This document shows, piece after piece, positions 52,401-63,790 of a stretch of 64,000 nt of DNA. The stretch comes from Muricea muricata (lineage: Eukaryota > Cnidaria > Anthozoa > Malacalcyonacea > Plexauridae): positions 46,838,044 to 46,902,043 of the forward strand of contig OY979717.1 in assembly GCA_963855995.1 (NCBI GenBank), written 5' to 3'. The notes beneath the pieces are model-generated. The model did no database searches. It was given only the letters and a program-made list of their open reading frames with translations, and was not told where the DNA came from. How positions within the stretch are numbered: the first letter of the stretch is position 1; each line of letters opens with the position of its first letter. The position numbers and the translations under genes are program-made.

Positions 52401-53265
52401 TTTGGTTTCAGGTGGGTTTGTTTATTCTGATGCTGCGAAAAGCACAGAAATATTTTCCTGGGAGAAGAATCGTTGGTTTGAGGTGTCAGAAATGAATGAA
52501 AAACATTGTTATAGTTCATCATTTATTTATAATGATCAGTTATTTGTTGTTGGGGGATTGTGTAGTAAGACAATAGAGACATTGAATCTCAATAAATTAC
52601 GTTTGAAATGGATGAAATGTCTTGGAGAACTTCCTTATAGTTGTCGTAATCATCTAACTGTTGTTTACCAGCAGCGTATCATTCACATTGGTGGATTTAA
52701 TCAAGGAAGACGGTCTGACATGATTAGTGAACTGCAAGTCACCTCACCTTGCACCATGAAAAAGTTGTGTCAAATGCCTGAACCACGTAGTAGTCATGGT
52801 GCTGAGATTTTTGAAGATAAAGTGATGATTTTGGGTGGAGAAGGTGATCAAGGTCATCTCAATACTGTGTTGGAGTTTGATGTCAACAAAAATGAGTGTA
52901 AGAAGATGTCACCTTTACCACATCCCTTGTCACAAATGGCAACAGTTTGCTGGAGAAATCAAGTTGTTGTGCTTGGAGGACGTTATAAAATAAAAAATGC
53001 TTTGAATGATGTTTTTATGTATGACTGCAAGACAGGCAAGATCACAGCTTTACCATCCATGATGGAGAAGAGATGTAGATGCTCTGCAGTTATTACTGGA
53101 GAAACAATTGTAGTGATGGGAGGTAGCAATGAGAAACGTGAATCATTCAGTTCTGTGGAGTGTTTTACAATGGGAGGTTCTGCATGGGAATATCTTCCTG
53201 CTATGAACAAAGACAGGTATGGAGCAGTTGCTAACGTTTTACCTTCCACAAGAAAATATGTGTAA
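49447..53265 (+). pseudogene. RING/TRAF/kelch gene copy A, split by a transposon
   Basis: Paralogue of the intact gene at 59052. The first part (49447-50077) encodes the RING (CSICYNVLKEP...CPEC), TRAF-type zinc fingers and the coiled-coil start. The second (52223-53265) encodes the rest of the coiled coil and a six-blade kelch propeller. Removing the 2.1-kb insert and one target copy gives 631+1043=1674 bases, exactly 558 codons, so no other lesion is visible. As it stands, translation from the first part would run into the insert and end near 50145, giving a truncated RING-TRAF protein without kelch. An internal ATG (52273) could start a kelch-only product. The role would be an E3 ubiquitin ligase with a kelch substrate-binding domain. 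Confidence 0.88.
50078..52212. mobile_element. 2.1-kb non-autonomous insertion with 10-bp TSD
   Basis: Starts CAGAGTATTATACAGAGG and ends ATAGTACTCTGT. GATCAAATCA occurs at 50068-50077 and again at 52213-52222, but the intact paralogue has one copy. Short TIR CAGAGTAyTAT. The interior has no recognised transposase. An inverted pair (about 50550-50590 vs 50905-50945) lies inside. hAT- or Mutator-like by end sequence and TSD length. Confidence 0.87.
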
Positions 53266-53824
53266 GTTTGACACTTAGACAAAGTAATGACATGTTTATT
53301 CATGATTATCTTATACAAGGTTGTTTTGAGTCCTGTTCATATGTGTGATATTTGCTGTGACTGTCTATAATTGATGTACAAGACACTAAGTGCATTCAAC
53401 CACAAAATCATTAAGTTGTTCAGTTCAACCAATTGGATTTTCTCAGTGTATGGGCTCCCATGTGCATCAGCATTGGAAAATCTTTTTGTAGACACCACAG
53501 CAAAGATTTTTAAGTGTAATGTAGTATCCCAGTCTTTATTGCAGAAAGCTCTTCACCACAACGTGCTGTGCCACTACTGCAGGTAAAATAATGCCACTGC
53601 CATTGTGTCACTGTGAGAAAATAAGCAGGAAAATCACTTTTGTTTGAAATACAGTTGAAATAATTGATGAGAGAAGAAGTTGGCAATGTTGCCTAGCCTC
53701 CAAGTAAATATCGGCTTCTTTCGTTCGGACAAGTAAGGGTTTTTAGTATAATTTCTTTAGTAGGTATTTTTATACATGTTTTACTACAGAAAGTATACTA
53801 AAACAATTATACGCCCAACGCTCA

Positions 53825-53882
53825 GTGATTATGGTCAATATTCACCTCGACTTCATCGCGGTGAATATTCACCAATAATCAC
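53825..53882. repeat. Hairpin repeat downstream of copy A
   Basis: GTGATTATGGTCAATATTCACC pairs with GGTGAATATTCACCAATAATCAC around a ~14-nt loop. The homologous hairpin follows copy B at 61399-61490. Confidence 0.75.
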
Positions 53883-53949
53883 TTCGGCGAATTATTAATT
53901 ATTTATTCTTCAAAAATGCTCTAAATCCAAAACGAGCAAAATAAAGTGC

Positions 53950-56900
53950 ATTAGTTAAAGTAGAATGTCATTTTTTCTGAGGAATACTGTATAGGTAAAG
54001 AGCCTGCTGCGATATGGACTGACAATATGAGTACCGGCAAGACATTTCAACATTGAACGGATATTTAGTTTGTCAATCAAAAGGTTTCACATTTTGGCAC
54101 GAGTTTGACATTATCTCTCTTTGCGTGTCTTATTTTGTTTTTATTACAAAGAATGAAGTCTACCATTATATATGAGGACAGAGCTTAAAATGTTTCCTAT
54201 ACTCATTGATTATTGTATAACGTATTGGAAGTCATGTAATAAAACAAAAATATATTTTGTTTTGATGTTTTTGTACAGTTTGTTGATGCTTGCACTTTTT
54301 TAACATTTCCACATCATCCTGACGTTTTTATGTGCGTGCACCTAAGTACCCCCCTCGTTTATCTAGAACGACTTTTTCATTTTGTTTTGTGATGAAAACG
54401 ATGCGCCTAGGAAACCGTCAATAAATCAATTTAATAGTTACTCCGCCTGCCCGTAGGGTGAGTTTTTGAATCTGCCCCGTTTCTGTTTTTGTTTCGTTGT
54501 CAGTAACGAGTCTACCACTGATGTATGGATGATCTCGCTGACATCACAATGCATGACGGTTCATTCAATCAGATGCATGCACCCGCGGCAAGCTAAACGC
54601 TACTAAAAATAGCGCATAATGGAGAGTGAGCAACATTAGACAATAACTCAATGATCGGGTGGGGGACATATTGATATCTGGTCTTGTTTTACATTAGGTT
54701 GTGACCAAGGTCTATCTGTATAAACATGAATATATAAATCTTGTCTTCCAATTATCGAGCAGTCTGCTGCATTGTTTTTAAGGAAGATGGCGGTAAATAT
54801 TATATCGTTAATGTTGAAAAGCAAGCACTGCTTACCAAACGTAACAAGATCGGCAAGCTTTGTTTGTAACCTGAGCTGCGAAGACTTGGGGAAAGGGGTG
54901 ATCGAGGGGGGGGGGCTGTTTCATCCCATCTCTATATCACAGGAGTTTTTCATGCGACAGGGTGAGCGTTCGCAAGTTAGAGCTACAACTGCCATTGATC
55001 TGTATAACACTGGATGCATTGACTTCCAGTGAAGCTAACGGAAATCAGGAGAATTTGGAGCACCAAGATGGCGGACAATCGGAATTTTTTATAAACTTTT
55101 TTTAAGGAAATTTACGGAAAGTAATATCCTGTGTATGAAGCTTGCTTTTTACACCCACAGAGATCACTGAACGCAAAGTCCCAATATGGCGGAGATAACT
55201 TGTAAAAATTTGGAATGTGCGACCCAGTATTATACAGGTCAATGACAACTACAAACAGCAGTGCAGTTATATGACAAAGTTCTAGAAATAAGATTTGGTA
55301 TATGAAAACATAGTTACTTAATAAATGTTTTTGTATGACTTCTTTGTAATTCATGGCTGAATGTGGACTATCAGATTTAAAGTCGAAGGATGATTTTAGA
55401 AGCAAGACAGTTTCTTATACATTTGGTCTTTTAGTAATGGTGGATATCTATTATCTAACCATTTGCTTTCATTTCTATCCCAATAACCAATAGATCTAGT
55501 CTTTTTTGAGATCAGTGTACTTCATTCATTGCAACTTTTATGCTGTAAATATGATGAATATAGTATGTAATTATGTTGTAATTTATAAAATTTTATCGAT
55601 ATTATATTGAATGCAGCTCTATAGTTTCTTCAAAATGAATTGTAAACAAAAATATCAATGGTTCTTGTAGACAAGTAATCAGCGAATAGTTTATAACCTA
55701 TGTTTATAACGCCCTAAATTTCCTGTGTGTATTCTTGGTTTGCAATCAATCTCTCGGGATGCGGCAGACAATGTCAGCCACCCACGTCGGCTGGATCCGA
55801 CATTGTTAGCAAGCAAACCATCAATAACAGGTAGACCAGCTAGTTTGTGAGAATAATCATGCGATACTAATCAACAGGAATATCTTCAATCTTTGGCAAA
55901 CAGACGATATTCAAGAAAAGAAGATAATGTAGACGACTCGGTAGATGAACTTAGAAACATGGCAAACGAGCGAGTAGTTCCAGATCTTATGATAGGTGTG
56001 AAGAGATAAAAGACACACGGGATCACTAATGTATTGTATGTTTGAATGGGTTTTATACACACCTTGTACTTTTCATAACTAGCAAATAGCATTGCATGGT
56101 TATTTTCTACGATGTTTACAGTTTAGAACTTGACTTTCCCGGTGCGGCACATTCGTATCACCAACAAAAGCGGAGTGATTTTTGCTTCGAGGCGAGTTCC
56201 AGATTACAGCGGCTTAATGTTAACAACAGCGTAATCCGGTATGACCGATGTAATCGCGACGCTTGGATGTAATCCATTATAGTGTTACGTTACCTCATCG
56301 ACTCAAGTTATGGGCAGTAGCATAGCAAGATTATCATCACATCGACAACGACTTCACTTCGTCCAAAACACAAGTGTTTAGAGATTGACAATGCGTTTGC
56401 CCGTCATTTAGAAAAAAACACACATTTAGTTATGTACAAATAAGTATAATGACTGTTCACGAGACGGAAAATTGCGTTGCCTACCCAGAAAATTTTTGGA
56501 GTAAACCTGGGTTCGAGGTTGGAGTTAATATTCCTACACATTTAATGTTACAATGATAGAGTTACGTCGTGTTTTCACAAAATTCAGCTGAAAGCAGTTT
56601 CAATCTTACGGTGAAATTTACGTGGTGTAAATCGATATAGATTTGACATATAATATACGTTTTATATTATTTCCAAACTGCTGTCAAATCATGCATAGAT
56701 ATTTTTTGGTACAGGGATTGACATTATGTTTTATGAAGCTTATAAGGATTATTTTCCACCTCGATCAAAAAATTTCTAGGCGTTTACACCATGCTAGTTC
56801 ACAGAGTTCACTCTGTCGTTACAAAAAAAGTGATTCACTGTTTTCTACTGCTCCGGGAGATACCGGATTACTTTTCCGATCTTCACTCCGCAAAGCGTAC

Positions 56901-57046
56901 CAGACTAATGTGTCGTAGTGTAAATAGCAGCCGAATCAACCAACACTAGCAAACCAAAAGTCTCGTGTTTCATTCTCGTGTCAAGATTGAGCAAAACACC
57001 AACAAAAAACACACCACCGAGTACAAATATTACAAAGCATGACAAT
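53950..57046. other. Long intergenic stretch, no confident gene
   Basis: Several short open frames (e.g. 54772-55032) show no known motif. Two short inverted segments (about 54980-55015 and 55220-55255, GCCATTGATCTGTATAACAC-like) suggest an old fold-back element. A G-run lies at 54905-54915. Confidence 0.4.
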
Positions 57047-58565
57047 CAGTGGTAGGTTTCAGCAATTCCGTTTTTCATTAAATCTTTATTTTTGAAAACC
57101 GAAATTTGCACAAATTTCAGGTTTCTACTTTTTACTGTTTTTGATTGACACGAATTTCCTACCCTTTTTCGCGTTTTCCATCAGTTTGATATAACGTGCA
57201 AAAGGGTACCCTTTTTTGATAAATATGTCAAAAAATGTCCATCTTTTTTCATCTTATCACAGCGGATTGAAAAGCAGCGAAAAAGGTAGCTTTTTCGAGC
57301 TCATCGCTTCCGGGCAAAAAGCAGAAAAAAGGGTACCCTTTTTGAGCTTATTGCGCGATGAGGACTTCCTGAAAGATTAGCTGCAAAATGGTAGCGCGCA
57401 ATTTTGAACTAATTTTTTGGCGCAAAATTCGTCGCCGTCTGTCGTACTGTTTATATCAGTATGGAGTATTTAGAGACAAATATCGAGCAAATTCGACTGT
57501 GGGTAAAAGAAAATTGTACTCATCCGGTATGATCAGCGATACGCTAAAGCAAAATTTTCCTGAAGTAACGAGAGGGTTTTCGGAAAGAAGTATACGACTA
57601 TTTTGCTCGCAACACAAAATCCATAAAAGAAGTGATTTGGAAGTTGATAGTATTGTCGAAGATTCGATACGCGAGGTATGTATTAAAATGCACATTCATA
57701 ATTTGTGTGGAAAAGTTGCACACAGTTTATAGCACCATATCGGGTTTTATCTAGTCTTATACTTCAATTAAATTCTTATTAAATATTGAATAGGTTGGGG
57801 CAACATATGGAAGGAAAATGATGGCTGGGTATATTCGAAGCAAAGGTCAGGTTCTAAGACCCGATATGGTGCTATAAACTGTGTGCAACTTTTCCACACA
57901 AATTATGAATGTGCATTTTAATACATACCATCGCGTATCTTCGACAATCACTATCAACTTCCAAATCACTTCTTTTATGGATTTCGTGTTGCGAGCAGAA
58001 TAGTCGTATACTTCTTTCCGAAAACCCTCTTGGCGTAACGGCGTTACTTCAAGAAAATTTTCAGCTTTAGCGTATCGCTGTTCATACGATGAGTATAATT
58101 TTCTTTTACCCACAGTCGAATTTGCTCGATATTTGTCTCTAAATACTCCATACTTATATAAACAATGGACAGACGGCGACGAATTTTGCGCCAAAAAATT
58201 AGTTCAAAATTGCGCGCTACCATTTTGCAGCTAATCTTTCAGGAAGTCCTCATCGCGCAATAAGCTCAAAAAGGGTACCCTTTTTTCTGCTTTTTGCCCG
58301 GAAGCGATGAGCTCGAAAAAGCTACCTTTTTCGCTGCTTTTCAATCCGCTGTGATAAGATGAAAAAAGGTGGACATTTTTTGACATATTCATCAAAAAAG
58401 GGTACCATTTTGCACGTTATATCAAACTGTTGGAAAACGCGAAAAAGGGATAGGAAATTCGTGTCAATCAAAAACAGTAAAAAGTAGAAACCTGAAACTT
58501 GAGCAAAATTCAGGTTTCAAAAATCAAGATTTAGTGAAAAACGGAATTGCCGAAACCTACCACTG
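57047..58565. mobile_element. 1.5-kb near-perfect palindrome derived from a transposase gene
   Basis: The left arm (57047 to about 57750) is repeated inverted (about 57859-58565) at roughly 95% identity, around a ~105-bp spacer. The outermost bases are CAGTGGTAGGTTTC and its inverse. Each arm carries two AAAGGGTACCCTTTT palindromes and a variant. The left arm plus spacer encode a transposase fragment with a clean intron; the right arm is the arm copy without the spacer exon. No matching TSD. Confidence 0.88.
57388..57868 (+). pseudogene. Transposase N-terminal fragment with intron
   Basis: Exon 1 (57388-57675) includes YGVFRDKYRANSTVGKRKLY, GFSERSIRLFCSQH and SIREV, ending at GTATGT. The intron (57676-57794) ends in TTGAATAG. 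Exon 2 starts VGATYGRKMMAGYIRSKG and stops at 57868 after VLRPDMVL. FSxRSIRxFC...TYGRKMM is the N-terminal signature of integrase-core (rve) transposase-like proteins common in cnidarian and fish genomes. The catalytic core is absent. The palindrome copies exon 1 and intron start but not exon 2. Confidence 0.7.
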
Positions 58566-59051
58566 ATTCATGACGTTGGTTATGTAAATAAGCAGGATTT
58601 AGACATCAGATATGTATTTTTCACGGTCATGTTTTCCTTCAGTTTGAATTATGAGAATTTTCATATTCCTCATTAATATCATCTTTGTGTATAAAATTGT
58701 AGTGGTTCCGTGCATCTCATATTTTAGCAAACTTTCGACTGATATATCAGTGACGTAATATTCATTATACATACATGTAGGAATTTTTACCAGTATATTT
58801 TGTTCAAGTCATGCATGTCATATGACTTTCATTTCCAAGTATTTTGAAATCTGATCCCTAATTTGAATAATAAAGGTTTGTTATTGCAAAATCAAACCAA
58901 AGCGAAAGCGAAACTGTTTCAAAACGTCTTGCTTTTGTTGACGATTTATGGACTGCAAAATGTAAGAAAAATCTTACAAACGAAGACCATGCATTCGTAT
59001 TCTGTTCTTACTACATTGGAAAGAAGAGCAATGTTCTGTGAACGGTAAAGA

Positions 59052-60740
59052 ATGGCTTTTTGTTCGTCAGTTGTGAAATATGGCTACGAAGACTGTCGAT
59101 TTGAGAAAGATGTCGACGAAAATTTTCACTGTTCTATCTGCTATAACGTGCTTAAAGAACCAAGAATGTGTAGAAATAATGAACATCTCTTTTGCCTTGA
59201 TTGTATCGCTGAACATCTTCGTGTTAACTCTCAAAATTGTCCTGAATGCAACGACCATTTGAGCGTTGATACGCTTCGCAGAGCGCGGGTGGTGAATAAT
59301 TGTCTGTCTAAACTAAAGATAAATTGTGATCATGCCAGTCGAGGATGCCCTGAGTTTACTTGTCTTGAAGAACTCAAAACTCACGTTGCCACTTGTGGCT
59401 ATGCGCCTGTGTTGTGTTCAAATGCAGAGTGTGGTATGGAGATTAACCAGCAAGATAAGGTCCGTCATGAGACTGAAGTATGTGAATATAGGAGAGTGAA
59501 ATGTCACGACTGTGGACAGATACAGGAAGATGTCGAAACATTGAAAAGACGCCTATTAGAGCATGATGAAAAAGTGGAAGCAACCAATAAAGAAATGAAG
59601 GACAATCATGTTGAAATGAAACAGGCTGTGGGAAAGTTAGATGCGAAAGTGGAAGCATTGAAGACCAGCCAGGATCAGATCAAGCAAGATCAACAACAAA
59701 TTAAGAAAGAAGTCAAAGATGTAAAGGAAAGTCTTTCAAAAGTGAACAAAGACGTGGACAAAGTCATAGTCATGATGATTCAAGTGTTAGAGAAGTTAAA
59801 CATGCTTGAACAGCATAGCAAAGTGTCAACTCCAACTGCAGGAATATTGGATACACCAAAAGCAAATATTTTGGTCGCAGATGGACGTCGCGGTGACCGC
59901 GCTGCCAAAAGTACAGAAATATATTCCTGGGAGAAGAATGGTTGGTTTGAAGTGTCAGAAATGAATGAAAGACATTGGTGGGCTTCATCATTTATTTATA
60001 ATGATGAGTTATTTGTTGTTGGGGGATGGCGTAGTAAGATAATAGAGACATTGGATCTCAATGAATTACCTTTGAAATGGATGAAATGTCCTGGAAAACT
60101 TCCTTATAGTTGTCATGATCATCAAACTGTTGTTTCTCACCAGCGTATCATTCACATTGGTGGATATATCTTTGACCAACTAAGACCGTCTGACATGATT
60201 AGTGAACTGCAACTCGCCTCACCTTGCACCGTGAAAAAGTTGTGTCAAATGCCTGAACCACGGAGTTGTCATGGTGCTGAGATTTTTGAAGATAAAGTGA
60301 TGATTTTGGGAGGAGAAAGTGATCAAGGTCATCTCAATACTGTGTTGGAGTTTGATGTCAACAAAAATGAGTGCAAGAAGATGCCACCTTTACCACGTAC
60401 CTTGTCAAGAATGGCGACAGTTTGTTGGAGAGATCAAGTTGTTGTGCTTGGAGGACGTAATAAAAGAAAGAATGCTTTGAATGATGTTTTCATGTATGAC
60501 TGCAAGACAGGCAAGATCACAGCTTTACCATCCATGGTGGAGAAGAGATATAGATGCTGTGCAGTTATTACTGGAGATACCATTGTGGTGATGGGAGGTG
60601 ACAATGAGAAAGATGAAACACTCAGTTCTGTGGAGTGTTTTACAATGGGAGGCTCTGCATGGGAATATCTTCCTGCTATGAATAAAGCCAGGTATGGAGC
60701 AGTTGCTGAAGTTTTACCTTCCACAAGAAAATATGTGTAA
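59052..60740 (+). CDS. RING/TRAF-type zinc finger/coiled-coil/kelch E3 ligase, copy B (intact)
   Basis: A 562-residue intronless protein. A C3HC4 RING (C27, C30, C40, H45, C48, C51, C63, C66) would recruit an E2 for ubiquitin transfer. Residues about 84-170 have TRAF-type zinc fingers (KINCDHASRGCPEF, THVATCGYAPVLC, RHETEVCEYRRVKCHDC). A coiled coil spans about 170-265, likely for oligomerisation. Six kelch repeats fill about 275-555 (for example LFVVGGW, RIIHIGGY, KVMILGGE, QVVVLGGR, TIVVMGGD), probably the substrate-binding propeller. The order RING-TRAF-coiled coil resembles NRDP1/TRAF E3s; kelch replaces the usual MATH or C-terminal domain. The start codon is supported by the same ATG context in copy A. 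No introns and no lesion; likely functional and cytoplasmic. Confidence 0.92.
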   Translation: MAFCSSVVKYGYEDCRFEKDVDENFHCSICYNVLKEPRMCRNNEHLFCLDCIAEHLRVNSQNCPECNDHLSVDTLRRARVVNNCLSKLKINCDHASRGCPEFTCLEELKTHVATCGYAPVLCSNAECGMEINQQDKVRHETEVCEYRRVKCHDCGQIQEDVETLKRRLLEHDEKVEATNKEMKDNHVEMKQAVGKLDAKVEALKTSQDQIKQDQQQIKKEVKDVKESLSKVNKDVDKVIVMMIQVLEKLNMLEQHSKVSTPTAGILDTPKANILVADGRRGDRAAKSTEIYSWEKNGWFEVSEMNERHWWASSFIYNDELFVVGGWRSKIIETLDLNELPLKWMKCPGKLPYSCHDHQTVVSHQRIIHIGGYIFDQLRPSDMISELQLASPCTVKKLCQMPEPRSCHGAEIFEDKVMILGGESDQGHLNTVLEFDVNKNECKKMPPLPRTLSRMATVCWRDQVVVLGGRNKRKNALNDVFMYDCKTGKITALPSMVEKRYRCCAVITGDTIVVMGGDNEKDETLSSVECFTMGGSAWEYLPAMNKARYGAVAEVLPSTRKYV

Positions 60741-61398
60741 GTTTGACACTTAGACAGAGTAATGACATGTCTATTCATGATTATGTTATACAAGCTTGCT
60801 TTGACTCCTGTTCATATGTGTGATATTTGCTGTGACTGTCTATAATTGATGTACAAGACACTGAAAGCATTCAATCCACAAAATCTTATCATTAAGTTGT
60901 TCAGTTCAACCAATTGGATTTTCTCAGTGTATGTGCTCACATGTGCATCAGAATTGAAAAATCTTTTTGTAGACACCACAGTGAAGATTTTTAAGTGCAA
61001 TTTAGTATCCCAGTCTTTATCACAGAAAGCTCTTCACCACAATGCGCTGTGCCAATAATGCATGTCAAATAATGCCACTGCCATTGTGTTACTGTGAGAA
61101 AATAAGCAGGAAAATCACTTTTGTTTGAAATACAGTTAAAATAATTGATGAGTGAAGTTGGCAATTTTGCCTAGCCTTCCTGTAAATATTGGCTGCTTTC
61201 GTTTAGACAAATAAGGGTTTTAGTATAATTTCTGTTGTAAATAATTGTTTTTGGAGAGAAATTGCATTAATATTGAGGGAAATTGCATTAATAGAAAGTC
61301 AAAGAATATAAACAAGCTTTGATGTTAGACTATGTTAAGGTGATAATAGATTGAGAAATTATACGAAAACACTTATTCGGTGATACAATATTTTATAA

Positions 61399-61490
61399 CA
61401 ATTATACTCGGTGATTTTGGTCAATATTCACCTCGACTTTGCCTTGGTGAATATTCCCCGATAATCACCTCGCCTTCGGCGAATAATTGT
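61399..61490. repeat. Hairpin repeat downstream of copy B
   Basis: GTGATTTTGGTCAATATTCACC with its near inverse, nested in an outer ACAATTAT.../...ATAATTGT pair. Homologous to 53825-53882, so the segmental duplication reaches at least this far. Confidence 0.72.
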
Positions 61491-61589
61491 TAATTATTTA
61501 TTCTTCCAAAATGCTCTAATCATAAAACGGTCCAAATAAAGTGCATTAATTCCTTTAGAGTGACATTTTTCTGAGGAACACTGTACAGT

Positions 61590-62990
61590 ACTGTGCAAAA
61601 GTTTTAGGTCATCCAATTTTTTGCTTTTACAACAAAAGCCATATCTGTTTTTAAATTGAACCAATTACAATGAAACTGTTACATCTGATCGAGCAAAACG
61701 TTATCTACAACTTACGACTTTAAAAAATGGATATTGCAAACTGGAAGTTCGCTTGTAGTATATGTATATACTTTATTACTTTTGTACAAATTCAAAAACA
61801 AATCAAGCGCAATTTAATTTCAATGATTGTTAATTTTTTATCTGATGCTATTGCAAAGAGGTTATAGTGTTCCAGAAATAAATAAAACCTTTAGTACGAA
61901 ACGTGATTGCACATACGATCATTATTGAATCAGCTAAAAAAATCTCATATAATATAACACATTGCAAATATATATCTTTTGAGCAGCGTTTATTGTTTTT
62001 CGCCCTAAAATCAAACTTTTTTGCCCCTTGTAATGACCACATGTTAAAAGGGTTTAAGCAAAATATTCTCAAACAGAATAGCACAGAGGTTTGAAACAGC
62101 GTTTTTTAAAACGGCTAGATTTTGTCCACACTAAAAACTGCATGTTGCATCAAAAGTTTTTAATTTTGCTGGAATGCTTCAATGAGTCTGCTGTAGTATT
62201 GTGAAAAAGAATAATTTTTTATGAGCTGTACATTGTAAAATATAAACTTGGGGAAAAAGTAGTAAACCCAACTTCCGGTTACAGCTGAACTTCCAGTTTG
62301 CAATGTCCATTTTTGTGGGTAGCCACGTAGTGGCTACACCACTATGTTACCGTAAAATTTCCGTATTCTTGGTTTGCACATGACGTCATTTCGTGTCATT
62401 GGGCGCCATCTTGGTTGACTCTGCAGATTACTTCAGCTGTTTACAGCGAAGTACTTGTGTCAATTTACTATTTGATGGTTAGTTTTAGCGTATTATGAAT
62501 GATACTTTAAAGATGTATGGTCCGATAGGATCAGAAATAATGAATATATACTTTGTGGTTGCCATGTGTTTCAAAAGTCAACCAAGATGGCGTCGATTGC
62601 AAACCACCTATATATGTGGGTTTCATGTGGTTTCATGTCGGCAAAATCACATTCCTGATTATATTGAGATCTTTAAGGAACCACGAACCAATCAAAACGT
62701 CAGACTTTCAATGAGACTGAATCTTTAATATGGCGTACGCCGGTGTTGTAAAGAGTCATGTTGTATTATTTTATCGTTCAAGTTCTGGTTTTTATTATTT
62801 TATCGTTCAAGTTCTGGTTTTTAGTTGTTCATGGTGTGTGTCATTTGGACTTTCGAGGCGGTAATCCGCAATTTTTGTGCAGTAGCAAATTTTTGTGATG
62901 AATATTATTTAGTTATTGGGCCATTCTGTATTTTTTTGTTCACTTGAGTACTCGTCGTGTCACTCCGCTGACTCGTGTGTTTAATATCCT
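61590..62990. other. Intergenic, no confident gene
   Basis: CAGTACTGTGCAAAAGTTTTAGG at 61588 resembles a Tc1-type terminus, but no partner end was found. AATGGATATTGCAAACTGGAAG (about 61726) is inverted at 62286-62312. A 31-bp duplication TATTTTATCGTTCAAGTTCTGG lies at 62765-62822. Confidence 0.4.
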
Positions 62991-62999
62991 CGAGCTATT

Positions 63000-63790
63000 A
63001 CAGATCACCCTCATTTGCTGGTTGTTGAATTTTCCAATATGCATGGGCAACCCTCATATTAATCCCTGCAGATTACCAGGTATAAATAATGAATTCCCCC
63101 CATATATAATCACAATGTCGCAAGAAATCTTAAAGTTTGGTTATATCAGTTTAACAAATTTATATGATGAACACCTCATATTGCTGGTTTTAATTCTTTT
63201 CAGCATCGACAACTTTCATATATAATGAATCCCGAATCCCCTCATATATAATCACAATGTTGTTGCAAGAAAATCTTAATGTTTGGTTATATCAGTCTAA
63301 CAATGCAAATAAAGGCCCATGATAGTTAAATAGTCACAATCATTTGCTGGTTATAAAATTTTTCAATGTCAACAACCTCTTATATAATGAATCCGACCCA
63401 AATCTCAATGCTTGGTTATATCAGTTTAATCAATTTATATGATGAACACCTGCTGATTTTAATTTTTTCAATATTGACAACGGCATATGTAATTAATCCC
63501 CTTATATATAATCACAATTTTGTTGCAAGAAAATTTTAATGTTTGGTTATATCAGTTTAACAAATTTATATGATGAAGACCTCATGTTGCTGGTTTTAAT
63601 TTTTTTCAATATCGACAACCTTCATATATCAATCCCTCAATCCATCCATCCAATCATTTGCTGGTTGCTAAATTTTTCAATGTCGACAACCCTCATGTAT
63701 AATGATTACCCCGAATATATATTCACAATGTTCTGGCGAGAAAATCTTATATCAGTTTAACAAATTTATATGATGAATACCTCATATTAC
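63000..63790. repeat. Degenerate tandem repeat at right edge
   Basis: At least five imperfect units contain TTGGTTATATCAGTTTAACAA and TTTATATGATGAA (near 63138, 63280, 63410, 63540, 63745), with spacing from about 125 to 205 bp. Between them, TATATAATCACAATGTTG and ATTTGCTGGTT recur. Open frames here are repeat artefacts. Confidence 0.8.

Noticed and set aside
61588..62320. Complete Tc1-like element
   Set aside because: Only one terminus-like motif (CAGTACTGTGCAAAAG) is present; no partner end or transposase.
62319..62338. TAGCCACGTAGTGGCTA palindrome as a regulatory site
   Set aside because: A single 7-bp stem with no nearby gene; chance cannot be excluded.
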